Part shown: one piece after another, positions 35,028-44,414 of the stretch
How the letters are laid out: every line of letters begins with the position of its first letter
Position numbering within the stretch: the stretch's first letter is position 1
Source: JASLEW01 sp035544895
GTDB taxonomy: Bacteria; Acidobacteriota; Thermoanaerobaculia; Multivoradales; UBA5704
DNA: 64,000 nucleotides
Direction of reading: 5' to 3'
NCBI GenBank assembly: GCA_035544895.1
Contig: DASZZM010000093.1
Coordinates: 48,191-112,190 of the forward strand
Notes under the pieces: generated by a model
Databases searched by the model: none
Told to the model about the DNA's origin: nothing
Seen by the model: only the letters and a program-made list of their open reading frames with translations
Made by a program: the position numbers and the translations under genes

Positions 35028-35852
35028 TCAATCGCCGCGCAGCACGCGGGCGGCGTCGAGCCGCTCCACGCGCCGCAACGCCACCGCCATCGAGGCGCCG
35101 ACGACCACGACGGCCACCGCGGCCGCGGCGCCCAGGCCGCTCCAGGTGATCGCCAGGGCCGGGGCGGCGCCCAGCATCCGCCCGGCCAGGCCGTTGGCTG
35201 CCATCTCGCCCAGCAGATCGCCGGTGAGCCCGGCCAGGAGCGCCGCGGCGAGCAGCTCGGCGGCGAAGAGGGCGCCGACCCGGCGGGCCGTCAGTCCCAG
35301 GGCGAGGAACAGGGCGATTTCTCCCCGCCGCTCGCCTATCAGGGCGGCGGTCGCGGCGCTCACCGAGAGCAGGGCCAGCAGCAGCGACACGGTGCTGACC
35401 GCGACCAGCAGCAGGGTCAGGCGGTGGGTCACCCGCGCGTCGGCGGCGCTGGTCTTGAGCAGCGGCGCCGCGTCGACCCCTTCCACCGCGGTCTCGATGG
35501 CACGGGCCGCCTGGTCGAGCCGCGCGGGCTCGGCCCGCACGTCGATGCGCACGATCCTGCCGGCCTCGCGCGGTGGTGCGGATGAGGGGATGCCCACCGC
35601 CGAGCGCACGCCGGGAAGGGCCCGCACGCGCTCCAGGGCGGAGGGCGGCAGGAAGGGCGGGCCGCCCACCTGCGGCCGCACCGTGAGATTGGGGCCGAAG
35701 GCGGCAAGGTCCGCCCCCAGCCGTTGCTCGCTGCGCACCGAAAAGCCGGCCAGCGTCGCGACTGTCGCCGCCGCTACGGCCACCGCGACGAAAATCAGCG
35801 CCAGCTGGCGGAAGCGCCGGCGCAGGCTGGCGAACACCAGGCGGAAGGTCAC
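35028..35852 (-). CDS. FtsX/MacB-like permease of the iron-uptake operon (second permease)
   Basis: 274 residues from GTG 35852, overlapping the upstream stop (GTGA). One N-terminal membrane helix (LALIFVAVAVAAATVATLAG) is followed by an extracytoplasmic domain (LTVRPQVGGPPFLPP). Three C-terminal helices include the FtsX block ALIGERRGEIALFLALGLTARRVGALF. Corresponds by position to the MacB-like permeases encoded beside FTR1 and P19 in Campylobacter and pathogenic E. coli iron loci. Confidence 0.85.
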   Translation of the reverse strand: MTFRLVFASLRRRFRQLALIFVAVAVAAATVATLAGFSVRSEQRLGADLAAFGPNLTVRPQVGGPPFLPPSALERVRALPGVRSAVGIPSSAPPREAGRIVRIDVRAEPARLDQAARAIETAVEGVDAAPLLKTSAADARVTHRLTLLLVAVSTVSLLLALLSVSAATAALIGERRGEIALFLALGLTARRVGALFAAELLAAALLAGLTGDLLGEMAANGLAGRMLGAAPALAITWSGLGAAAAVAVVVVGASMAVALRRVERLDAARVLRGD

Positions 35853-37252
35853 GCGGTGGCTCTCTTGAGCAGGTCGGCGGGATAACGGCCAAGCGCCCGC
35901 GAGACCGGCACCAGGCTGGCGAGGACCGCGAGCGCCAGGCCGAGCAGTGTGGCACAGGGGAGGAGCACCGGCATCCATGGCACGGCGACCCCGAGAGCGC
36001 CGCTGCCCAGCAGCCGTCCGGCCACCAGCCCGAGGCCTCCACCAGCCAAGCCGCCCAGTCCGCCCAGCAGGGCCGATTCGGAGAGGAAAAACGCCGCCAC
36101 CCGGCGCCGCGCCGCCCCGATCGCCACCAGCAGGCCGGCCTCCAGGCGCCGCTCGAGGACCGTGGCGGTCATCGCCGCGGTGACCCCGACCGCCGCGCCG
36201 GCCAGGGCCACCGCGGCCAGGGCCAGCAGCACCCCGCGCAGCCTGCCCAGAACGTCGGCCGTGGCATTGGTGACGCCATAGACGACGCGCGCCCGCACCT
36301 CCGGCAGGGACTGGCCGATCTGGAAGGCGATCGACGACGGGAAGGCCGTGCAGTACCAGGTGTCGTACTCTGCCGCGCTCATCAACCGCGGGTCGCGGAC
36401 GTTGCGGGTCTCCGGCGTGGTCATGGCAAAGACTTCGGCGCGCGTGCAGCGGCCAGGCTGCCCGGCGAGCCGTCCGACCGCGGCAAGGGGTACGAAGGCC
36501 TGCTCGTCCTCTTCGCCTCCGCTGCTGATCAGGCCGACGACCGTGAAGCGCGCGCCGCTCGGTCCCAGCTCGGCTTGCATCTGGCCGCCGGCGGCGATGC
36601 CCAGGCGCGCCGCCAGGCGCCGGCCGAGGACCGCTTCGGCCGCGCCGTCGCGCGGCCACCGTCCCGCCACCCGCAGCGTCGGCCGCGTCGCCGGCAACCC
36701 CGTCCTCCAGCCCGGCTCGAGCGCGTAGTCGAACCACGTCCCGACCATCTCGGCCACTAGAACGAAACTCTTGCTACGAGAGGGGGTGGGGGCGTCCCCT
36801 TCCCCCCCGGAGGGGAGGGAAGGGGATCGAGGGGTTGCGGGGGGCGATCCGATGGATCTGAGGCCGCCATCGCCAGTTAGCGAGCGCCGTTTCATGTCCC
36901 GGGGCCGCCCACCGGCGGCGCCAACTAAGCGGTTGGAGGCGCGGGAAAGGGGGACCGATGTCAGCCGGGCGCGCAGCGTGTAGAGCGGGGCGACGGCCAC
37001 AATATTGTTGCGCCAGAAGATCTTGCGCAGCTCGGCGAGGCGCTGGGCGGCGAGCGTGTCGCGGCCGGGAGCGGGCACCAGCTCGAGATTGGCGCCGTAG
37101 GAGCTCATCTCCGCCGCCAGCCGGTCGCCGGAGGCGAGTAGCACCTCGGCCAGCGCCGTCGCACCCAGGGTGCCCAGGGCGACGGCGGTGACGGCAAGCA
37201 GCTTCCGGCGAGTTCCCCGGCGCAGCGATTCGAGCAGCAGGCGCGTGTACAT
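35849..37252 (-). CDS. FtsX/MacB-like permease of the iron-uptake operon (first permease) with in-frame repeat insertion
   Basis: 467 residues from ATG 37252, 19 nt after the FTR1 gene. The N-terminal helix is KLLAVTAVALGTLGATALAEVLL, and the FtsX block near the C-terminus is VLERRLEAGLLVAIGAARRRVAAFF. Residues about 104-163 are encoded by family-1 copy B, read antisense to the element: KRRSLTGDGGLRSIGSPPAT, then SPSLPSGGEGDAP. The native sequence resumes at MVGTWFDYALEPGWR. The insertion (about 180 bp) keeps frame and falls in the extracytoplasmic domain, so function may survive. Confidence 0.85.
   Translation of the reverse strand: MYTRLLLESLRRGTRRKLLAVTAVALGTLGATALAEVLLASGDRLAAEMSSYGANLELVPAPGRDTLAAQRLAELRKIFWRNNIVAVAPLYTLRARLTSVPLSRASNRLVGAAGGRPRDMKRRSLTGDGGLRSIGSPPATPRSPSLPSGGEGDAPTPSRSKSFVLVAEMVGTWFDYALEPGWRTGLPATRPTLRVAGRWPRDGAAEAVLGRRLAARLGIAAGGQMQAELGPSGARFTVVGLISSGGEEDEQAFVPLAAVGRLAGQPGRCTRAEVFAMTTPETRNVRDPRLMSAAEYDTWYCTAFPSSIAFQIGQSLPEVRARVVYGVTNATADVLGRLRGVLLALAAVALAGAAVGVTAAMTATVLERRLEAGLLVAIGAARRRVAAFFLSESALLGGLGGLAGGGLGLVAGRLLGSGALGVAVPWMPVLLPCATLLGLALAVLASLVPVSRALGRYPADLLKRATA
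36763..36943 (+). repeat. family-1 dispersed element, copy B, inside a permease gene
   Basis: Begins CTAGAACGAAACTC, continues GGGGGCGTCCCCTTCCCC, GGTTGCGGGGGGCGATCCG and ends CCGGCGGCGCCAACTAAGCG. Its length is compatible with the gene's frame, and the gene strand has no stop through it. Confidence 0.9.
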
Positions 37253-37271
37253 GGCGGCGTGCGGCCTCCGG

Positions 37272-38606
37272 CTACATCCGGTGGCCGGAATGGCCACCGT
37301 TCCCCGCGGGCCGGCCGGCCGGCGCAAAGGCGGCGGCCCCCGCGGCCAGATCGGCCGCCCTGACCAGCAACTGGCCGTTCTCGATCCGTGACGGCAGGGG
37401 CGTCGGGTTGCAGCCGCCCCGCTGGCCGATACTGGGCGGGTAGATGGTCGAGCCGCAATGCAGGCAGGCGATGTTGGCGCCGTCCTGGTAGTAGCCCTTG
37501 CTGCCGCAGATCTCGCAGGCGTCGAAGGCGGTGGCCACCGCACCGAGCCTGGCGTCGAGCGGTACGGCGATGAAGCGCACCGCGGCGCCCGACACGGTGG
37601 CCACGAAGCGGCGCAGCGCCGTGCCGTGAAAGCCGGCGAGCGGGATGCGTACCGTCCCGTCCGGCCCTGGCGCAACCCGCTCGGCCGCCGAAAGCACTGC
37701 CGGCGGCCGGGTGTAGACGAAGCCGAGCCCGAGGGCGGCAAGGATGACGACGCCGAGCGTACCGCCGACCACGCGGGCATTCGCCTGGCGCCGCAGCTGC
37801 GCCCTCTCCAGGCGGCGCTGGGCCGCGGCGACGCTCTCCGTGTCGACGGCCGTCCCTGGGGTCTCAGAAGTCGCCGGCCTGCCGGGAACCAGCAGCATCA
37901 GCAGGGGCAAGACCAGCACGGCGGCGACGAAGAAGAACTCGTTCTTGACCAGGGGACCGATCGTCGCCATCGAGGTCTGGTTGGCCGGCAGCCAGCCGGC
38001 CTCGGCGAGCTCATGGTAGCCGTTGACCAGCAGCTGCAAGACGAAGACGAGCAGGGCGATGCCGGTGATCTTGAAAAACCGTGCGAGGTCGATGCGCAGG
38101 CTGCCGCGCACGAACAGGACCGCGAAGACGATTGCCGCCGCGAGCCCCACGAGCACGCCCAGGAAGGTCAGCAGGCCGCTCGAGGTGAGCGACAGGGCGG
38201 AGACGAAGACGACCGTCTCGATCCCCTCGCGAAAGACCATCAGGAAGGTGAACAGGAACAGGCCAGCCGCCACCGAAACCGCTCCCTCGCGGCCCAGGAT
38301 GCGCGCCAGTGAGCCTTTCATCTCGCCGGAGAGCGAGCGGCTGTGCCGCCACATCCAGGTCATCAGGGTCGCGACCACTACCGCCGAGCCCAGGTAGAGC
38401 AGCCCCTCGAGCACTTCCTGGTTGACCGCCAGGCGGTAGAGAAGGAAGGCGCCGAGCAGGCTCGCGGCGACCGCAACGGCGATTCCCGCCCACACTGCCG
38501 CGAGGAAACGCGCGTAGCCTCCCCGCCGCAGGAAGGCGACGATGATCCCCACCACCAGGGCCGCCTCGATCCCTTCGCGCAGGGTCACGATCAGCGCCTC
38601 AAACAC
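37272..38606 (-). CDS. FTR1-type iron permease fused to a DUF2318 Fe-S-like domain
   Basis: 444 residues from GTG 38606, which overlaps the fur stop by 8 nt. Seven-helix FTR1 part (1-250) with both iron-binding REGxE motifs: REGIE at 10-14 and REGIE at 126-130. After a further helix (LGVVILAALGLGFVYT) comes a periplasmic DUF2318 domain (about 315-420) with CEICGSKGYY and CLHCGSTIYPPSIG, two CxxC pairs able to bind metal or an Fe-S centre. In related loci the two parts are separate proteins and a periplasmic P19 iron protein is encoded next to them; no P19 is found here. A His-rich tail (GGHSGHRM) ends the protein. Confidence 0.9.
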   Translation of the reverse strand: MFEALIVTLREGIEAALVVGIIVAFLRRGGYARFLAAVWAGIAVAVAASLLGAFLLYRLAVNQEVLEGLLYLGSAVVVATLMTWMWRHSRSLSGEMKGSLARILGREGAVSVAAGLFLFTFLMVFREGIETVVFVSALSLTSSGLLTFLGVLVGLAAAIVFAVLFVRGSLRIDLARFFKITGIALLVFVLQLLVNGYHELAEAGWLPANQTSMATIGPLVKNEFFFVAAVLVLPLLMLLVPGRPATSETPGTAVDTESVAAAQRRLERAQLRRQANARVVGGTLGVVILAALGLGFVYTRPPAVLSAAERVAPGPDGTVRIPLAGFHGTALRRFVATVSGAAVRFIAVPLDARLGAVATAFDACEICGSKGYYQDGANIACLHCGSTIYPPSIGQRGGCNPTPLPSRIENGQLLVRAADLAAGAAAFAPAGRPAGNGGHSGHRM

Positions 38607-39096
38607 GGCCGGCTCCCCCCTCTCCCGCTGCCCTCGTCCCCGCCTCTCCGGCGCCCGCACCCGCCGCGGCGCAGCGGTTGCACAGGCCGTTGATCTGCAA
38701 GTTGTAGGTGGCTGGCTGGAACCCGTGGGCGCGGCAGATCTCGGCCTGCAAGGCGGCGATTCCCGGGCTCACGAATTCCACCACCCGCCCGCAGCCGGTG
38801 CACACCAGGTGCTCGTGCCGTTGACCCCCGTGCACGTGCTCGTAGAGAAAGCGGCTGCGTCCCAGGCGCTGCTTGCGCGCCAGCCCGCTCTCGACCAGCA
38901 GGTCGAGGTTGCGGTAGACGGTGGCGCGCGAGATCTTGAGCCCGCGCCCGCGCATCGCGCCGAGCAGCTCCTCCGCGTCGATGTGCCCGTGTTGCGAGAA
39001 GATCTCGTCGAACAGCGCCACCCGCTCGGCGGTCACGCGCTGCCGCCGCGCCCGCAAGAACCCAAGGAACCGCTCCTTCTCCCGGAAGTCCGCCAT
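38599..39096 (-). CDS. fur: Fur-family ferric uptake regulator
   Basis: 165 residues from ATG 39096 (MADFREKERFL); a start at 39156 would add 20 residues unlike Fur. The winged helix has RRQRVTAERVALFDEIF and KISRATVYRNLDLLVESGL. The metal site HVHGGQRHEHLVCTGCGRVVEF has the H-x-H, C-x-x-C pattern, and a second pair NRC/LC occurs near the end. First gene of the fur-FTR1-permease-permease-ATPase operon, so autoregulation and iron control of uptake are expected. Zur or PerR cannot be excluded, but the neighbours are iron transport. Confidence 0.9.
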   Translation of the reverse strand: MADFREKERFLGFLRARRQRVTAERVALFDEIFSQHGHIDAEELLGAMRGRGLKISRATVYRNLDLLVESGLARKQRLGRSRFLYEHVHGGQRHEHLVCTGCGRVVEFVSPGIAALQAEICRAHGFQPATYNLQINGLCNRCAAAGAGAGEAGTRAAGEGGAGRV

Positions 39097-39267
39097 CGTG
39101 GTGCTCTCGGCGCTCCTCGTTCCCCAGCGGGTGGGCAGAAAGAGCTTTCCGCTCAACCTCTTCGGAGTTATTGAGACTCGTTCTCAACAACTCTCGTCAT
39201 TTTGGACCGCCACGGTCCTCTTTGTCAACAGGCGCTTTGGGTGCAACCTCGCGCGCCCGCGAGCCGC

Positions 39268-41511
39268 CTACCACACCCGGCAGGTCTTCTCGGGCATCAT
39301 GGGCTGGCCGGGCTTGCAGGAGAAGGCGGCGCCGAAGGCGGGGAGGTTGGAAACCACGCCATTGACGCGGTAGCGGTCGGGCGAGTGGGGATCGGTGGTG
39401 GCGAGCATGCGCGCTCGCTCGTCGCGCACGCTGCCGCAGAAGCTCTGCGCGTAGCCGACGAAGAAGCGCTGCTCCGGCCGCAGGTCGTCGAGCGGCGCGA
39501 GCTGCTGGCCACGCGTGGCGTCCTGCCAGGCCATGTAGGCGAGAAGCAGGCCGCCGAGGTCCGCGACATTTTCTCCCAGGGTCAGGCGGCCGTTGAGCTT
39601 GACGTCGCCGATGATGGTGTAGCGCGAGTACTGGTCGGCCATGCAGCTCGCCCGGCGCTCGAACTCCCGCGCGTCCGCCGGGCTCCACCAGTCGCGCAGG
39701 TTGCCCGCGCCGTCGAACTTCCTGCCCGCGTCGTCGAAGCCATGCGTCAGCTCGTGACCGATGGTGGCGCCGGTGTCGCCGTAGTTGGGAGCGTCGTCCA
39801 TGCGCGGGTCGAAGAGCGGAGGCTGGAGGATGCCGGCGGGGAAATTGATGGCGTTCTTGGACTGGTCGTAATAGGCGTTGACGGTCGGCGGCGTCATCGC
39901 CCATTCGCCGCGGTCGAGTGGCCTGCCGATCTTGTCGAGACGGCGCCGGCGCTCGAAGCGGGCCGCCCTTTCGACGTTGCCGGCGTGGTCGGTGCGGGAG
40001 ATCTGGATCGAGCCGTAGTCGCGCCAGCGGTCCGGGTAGCCGATCTTGTTGGACACCTCGCGCAGCTTGCGCAGCGCCTGCTCCCTGGTGGCCGGCGACA
40101 TCCAGTCGAGCTCGCGGAGGTCGCGCTCCATCGCCTGCTCGATCCGCCCGACCATCGCGACAGTGCGCTGCTTCGCGCCGGCGCTGAAGGCGCGCGCGAC
40201 GAAGGCCTGGCCGAGCGCTTCGCCGAGGTTGCGGTCCACCGCCTGGACGCAGCGCTTGAAGCGCGGCTGGAGCCGCGCGCTGCCCTGCAGGTAGCGCCCG
40301 TAGAAATCGAAATGCTCCGCGACGAAGGGCGAGGAGAGCAGGTCGGCGCGGTGCCGCACCAGGTGCCAGCGCAGGTAGGCGCGCCAGGTGGCCAGGTCTT
40401 CCTTCTCGAGCACCGTCTCCAGGCCCTGCATGAAGCCAGGCTCCGCAACGTTGAGGTCGCGCAGATCGCGCTGCGCCGGCAGGGTCACAGCCGCGAAATA
40501 GGCATCCCATGCGAAGCTCGGGGTGAGTGAGACGAGCTGTGCGCGCCTCAGCCGATGATAGACGTTGGCCGGATCGCGCCGCTCGACCCGGGTGAGGGAA
40601 GCCTTGGCGAGCGCGGTTTCGAGCCGCAGGATGGCCGCGGCGTCCGCCGCTGCCGCCGCCGGCGCCTCGCCCAGCAGCGCGAGCATGCGCGCGGCGTGGG
40701 CCGTGTAGCGCTGCCGCGTCTCGGCCGACTTCGCGTCTTCCCTGGTGTAGTAATCGCGGTCCGGCAGCCCCAGGCCGCTCTGCGAGATCTCGGCGATGAC
40801 CTGGGACGAGTCCTTGAAGTCCTGGGTCGAGTCGAGCCTGAAGGGCGCGCTCGCGCCAGGCACGGCCTCGCTTGCCATCTGCAGATGGGCAACCGCGCGC
40901 GCCAGGTCGTCGCGCGAGGCGATGGCGGCGATCTCGGCCAGGGCGGCGGCGAGCGGAGCGGAGCCGGAGCGCTCGATCCTCTCCTCGTCCATGCACGCGG
41001 CGTAGAAGTCGCCGATCTCGCGAGTCACCTGGTCGGTCGCCGCTCCCGCCATTGGCGACACTCCCGGCAGGTCGCGTTGCGGCAGCGGCCGCGCGGCGGC
41101 CTCGAGGATCTGGCGCAAGAAGGCGACGTTCTCGTCGGCCAGCTTGGAGTAGACGCTCCAGCTGCTCTCGTCGGCGGGGATCGGGTTGGCCTGCAACCAG
41201 CCGCCGCAGGCGAAGGCGAAGAAGTCCACGCACGGATCGACGCGCCGGTCGATGGCGGCAGGGTCGAGCCCCAGCGTGTAGGAGAGCGCCGGCTCCCTGG
41301 CCGCCGACGCCGCCGGCGCGGGCGCGGCGCCGCCGCCGGTCGGAGGGGCGGCTGGCGCAGGCGCCTGGGCGCTCGAGAGCGAGCCTGGCGGCGCGAGCAG
41401 GATCGCCAGGGCGACGCCGCGTGCGAGCCGGCGGGCGGCCGCGGAGCGGGGCGAGGGCGCGCGGTTCGATGTCGCAGCGGCGAGCCGGCGGGTTGGCGCG
41501 GCCTCGACCAA
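39268..41511 (-). CDS. M13 (neprilysin-like) zinc metallopeptidase
   Basis: 747 residues, exported (signal near 28-48) with an Ala/Pro linker. Zinc motif HELTH in TIGHELTHGFDDAGRKFD near residue 585, third ligand Glu in ENVADLGGLLLAY, the substrate-binding NAYYDQSKNAINFPAGIL, and the family's C-terminal CRVW. Expected to cut small peptides in the periplasm or at the surface. A family-2 repeat is read in frame as RDLPGVSPMAGAATDQVT near residue 150, lengthening the loop before REIGDFYAACMDEERI by roughly a dozen residues compared with relatives as I recall them. Confidence 0.93.
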   Translation of the reverse strand: MVEAAPTRRLAAATSNRAPSPRSAAARRLARGVALAILLAPPGSLSSAQAPAPAAPPTGGGAAPAPAASAAREPALSYTLGLDPAAIDRRVDPCVDFFAFACGGWLQANPIPADESSWSVYSKLADENVAFLRQILEAAARPLPQRDLPGVSPMAGAATDQVTREIGDFYAACMDEERIERSGSAPLAAALAEIAAIASRDDLARAVAHLQMASEAVPGASAPFRLDSTQDFKDSSQVIAEISQSGLGLPDRDYYTREDAKSAETRQRYTAHAARMLALLGEAPAAAAADAAAILRLETALAKASLTRVERRDPANVYHRLRRAQLVSLTPSFAWDAYFAAVTLPAQRDLRDLNVAEPGFMQGLETVLEKEDLATWRAYLRWHLVRHRADLLSSPFVAEHFDFYGRYLQGSARLQPRFKRCVQAVDRNLGEALGQAFVARAFSAGAKQRTVAMVGRIEQAMERDLRELDWMSPATREQALRKLREVSNKIGYPDRWRDYGSIQISRTDHAGNVERAARFERRRRLDKIGRPLDRGEWAMTPPTVNAYYDQSKNAINFPAGILQPPLFDPRMDDAPNYGDTGATIGHELTHGFDDAGRKFDGAGNLRDWWSPADAREFERRASCMADQYSRYTIIGDVKLNGRLTLGENVADLGGLLLAYMAWQDATRGQQLAPLDDLRPEQRFFVGYAQSFCGSVRDERARMLATTDPHSPDRYRVNGVVSNLPAFGAAFSCKPGQPMMPEKTCRVW
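41038..41074 (-). repeat. family-2 repeat in frame inside the M13 peptidase gene
   Basis: Minus-strand copy of the 37-bp unit at 11271-11307, with few mismatches. The peptide DLPGVSPMAGAAT is identical to that read from the copy at 52045-52085. Confidence 0.8.
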
Positions 41512-41524
41512 GGCTCTAGTCCGC

Positions 41525-42862
<1,338 letters not shown>

Positions 42863-43217
42863 CGGGGATCTCCTCGCGCCACACCGCGCCCCATGCTCTC
42901 TCAGCATGCGATTCTAGTCCCTGCCCGCACACCCGCGCAAGGAAACCAGGCACCACGGCACCACGAAACAGGGCTTTCTTTCCACTCAGCCCGGGCGGGT
43001 GGGCGGACTCGCGCCACGCAGACGGTGCGGCAGCCCAGGTTGGCCGCGCGCCAGTCTCGACCTGCCGGGAGTGCCGGCATGGCGAAAGCGCCGGCGCATT
43101 TGGCGCGGCCTCCATCTACACCCGCCGCTGCCTATTCCTTGTAGCGCCAGTATGACTGGCGCGCGGCCAACCTGGGCGTGCCCTCACCCTCCCTCGCAGG
43201 CGTGGTCCGGGGAAGGG
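42863..43217. other. intergenic region with TAGAAT box and MITE-like element
   Basis: 355 bases. TAGAAT (minus strand, 42911-42916) is a likely -10 for gltA with a 42-nt leader. Downstream, 43033-43177 is a MITE-like element listed separately. Confidence 0.5.
43033..43177. mobile_element. MITE-like element, copy 1, with 23-bp perfect terminal inverted repeats
   Basis: The 23 bases 43033-43055 are the exact reverse complement of 43155-43177 (GCCCAGGTTGGCCGCGCGCC is the start of the left arm). The 99-bp interior has a diverged family-2 unit at 43058-43095 and a hairpin GCGCCAGT-ATG-ACTGGCGC at 43144-43162. The interior aligns with copy 2 at 55713-55850 in opposite orientation (shared TGGCGCTAC, GGTGTA and CGCGCCAAATG). 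No coding capacity. Confidence 0.8.
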
Positions 43218-44411
43218 CTATACCTCCCTGAGCGCGCTGGCGACGGGCAGGCGGGCGGCGCGGCCGGCGGGGAAGATGCCGCCGACGAATCCCATGACCA
43301 GGGTGGCGAAGATGGCCCAGACCAGCAGGCGCGGGGTCACCTGGAAGTTGAAGGCCACCTGGCTGAAGGTCTGCCAGTTGAGGGTGGCGGCCTGGTAGCC
43401 GTTGAAGACGAAGTAGGCAAGGGCGGCGCCCACCACGCCGCCGGCCAGAGACAGGAACAGCGACTCGACGAGCACCGAGACGACCACCGGGCCGGCGCCG
43501 AAACCCAGGGCGCGCAGGGTGGCGATCTCGCGCGTGCGGGTGGCGACCGCCGAGTACATGGTCAACAGGGCGCCGAAGACCGCCCCGACCGCCATCAGGC
43601 CGGCGATGAGAATCCCGAGCTGGGTAATGATCCCCGACAGGGCGCGCGACTGCTCGGCATAGTAGTGGGACTCCCGGTCCACGCTGACGTCGAGGCGGGG
43701 ATCGGTCGTCAGGGCGTCTTTGAAGCGGTCGAAGCCATCGCCGGATACGAGCTGGGCGTGGACCGACTGGAACATGGTACGCCGGAAGGCCGGCATCAGC
43801 ACCTCGACGTCGCACCAGATCTCCGAGTCCGAGATCTGGCCGCCGGTCGTAAAGATCCCCACCACCTTCCACGAGTTCTGCCCCGAGCGCAGAGTCGCCC
43901 CGAGATCGAGGCCGGCGAACTCGGCCGCCGCGCCGCGCCCCACGATCACCTCGCCGCTCCCGGGCCGGAACTGGCGCCCGGAGATCATGCGCAGGCTCTT
44001 GCGCACCTGGAACGCCGCCGGCTGCACGCCGCGCAGCGGCACGTTGGCGGGAGTTCCGGTCGAACGCTTGGCCAGGTCGATGATGACGTAGAGCTCGGCG
44101 GAGGCCGCCGGCCCCGCCGCCGTGCGCAGCACCCCGGGCGCATCGGCGATGATGCGCGCGCCGTCACGGGCGATCCCGCTGACCATCTCGGAGTCGCTGC
44201 CGCCGCGCATCACCATCGCGGTGTCGGGGGAGCCGGACGAGGAAAGGGTGGCGCGGAAGCCCTCGGCGATCGACAGGACGGCGACGAAGACCGCCACCAC
44301 GCCGGCCACGCCAAACACCGTCGCCAGGGCCGAGCCTCGGCGCTGACCCAGGGTCCGCAGGTTGAGCATGGTCACCGTCGAAACCTGGGAGATCCAGTTG
44401 AGCAGTCGCAT
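43218..44411 (-). CDS. MacB/LolC-type ABC permease (second of efflux operon)
   Basis: 397 residues. One N-terminal membrane helix (ALATVFGVAGVVAVFVAVLS), a large periplasmic MacB-like domain (IISGRQFRPGSGEVIVGRGA-type, VVGIFTTGGQISDSEIW) and three C-terminal helices with the FtsX block AVATRTREIATLRALGFGAG. Last gene of HlyD-ATPase-permease-permease, starting 3 nt after the preceding permease. Likely exports or extracts a substrate across the envelope; substrate unknown. Confidence 0.88.
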   Translation of the reverse strand: MRLLNWISQVSTVTMLNLRTLGQRRGSALATVFGVAGVVAVFVAVLSIAEGFRATLSSSGSPDTAMVMRGGSDSEMVSGIARDGARIIADAPGVLRTAAGPAASAELYVIIDLAKRSTGTPANVPLRGVQPAAFQVRKSLRMISGRQFRPGSGEVIVGRGAAAEFAGLDLGATLRSGQNSWKVVGIFTTGGQISDSEIWCDVEVLMPAFRRTMFQSVHAQLVSGDGFDRFKDALTTDPRLDVSVDRESHYYAEQSRALSGIITQLGILIAGLMAVGAVFGALLTMYSAVATRTREIATLRALGFGAGPVVVSVLVESLFLSLAGGVVGAALAYFVFNGYQAATLNWQTFSQVAFNFQVTPRLLVWAIFATLVMGFVGGIFPAGRAARLPVASALREV

Positions 44412-44414
44412 CGG

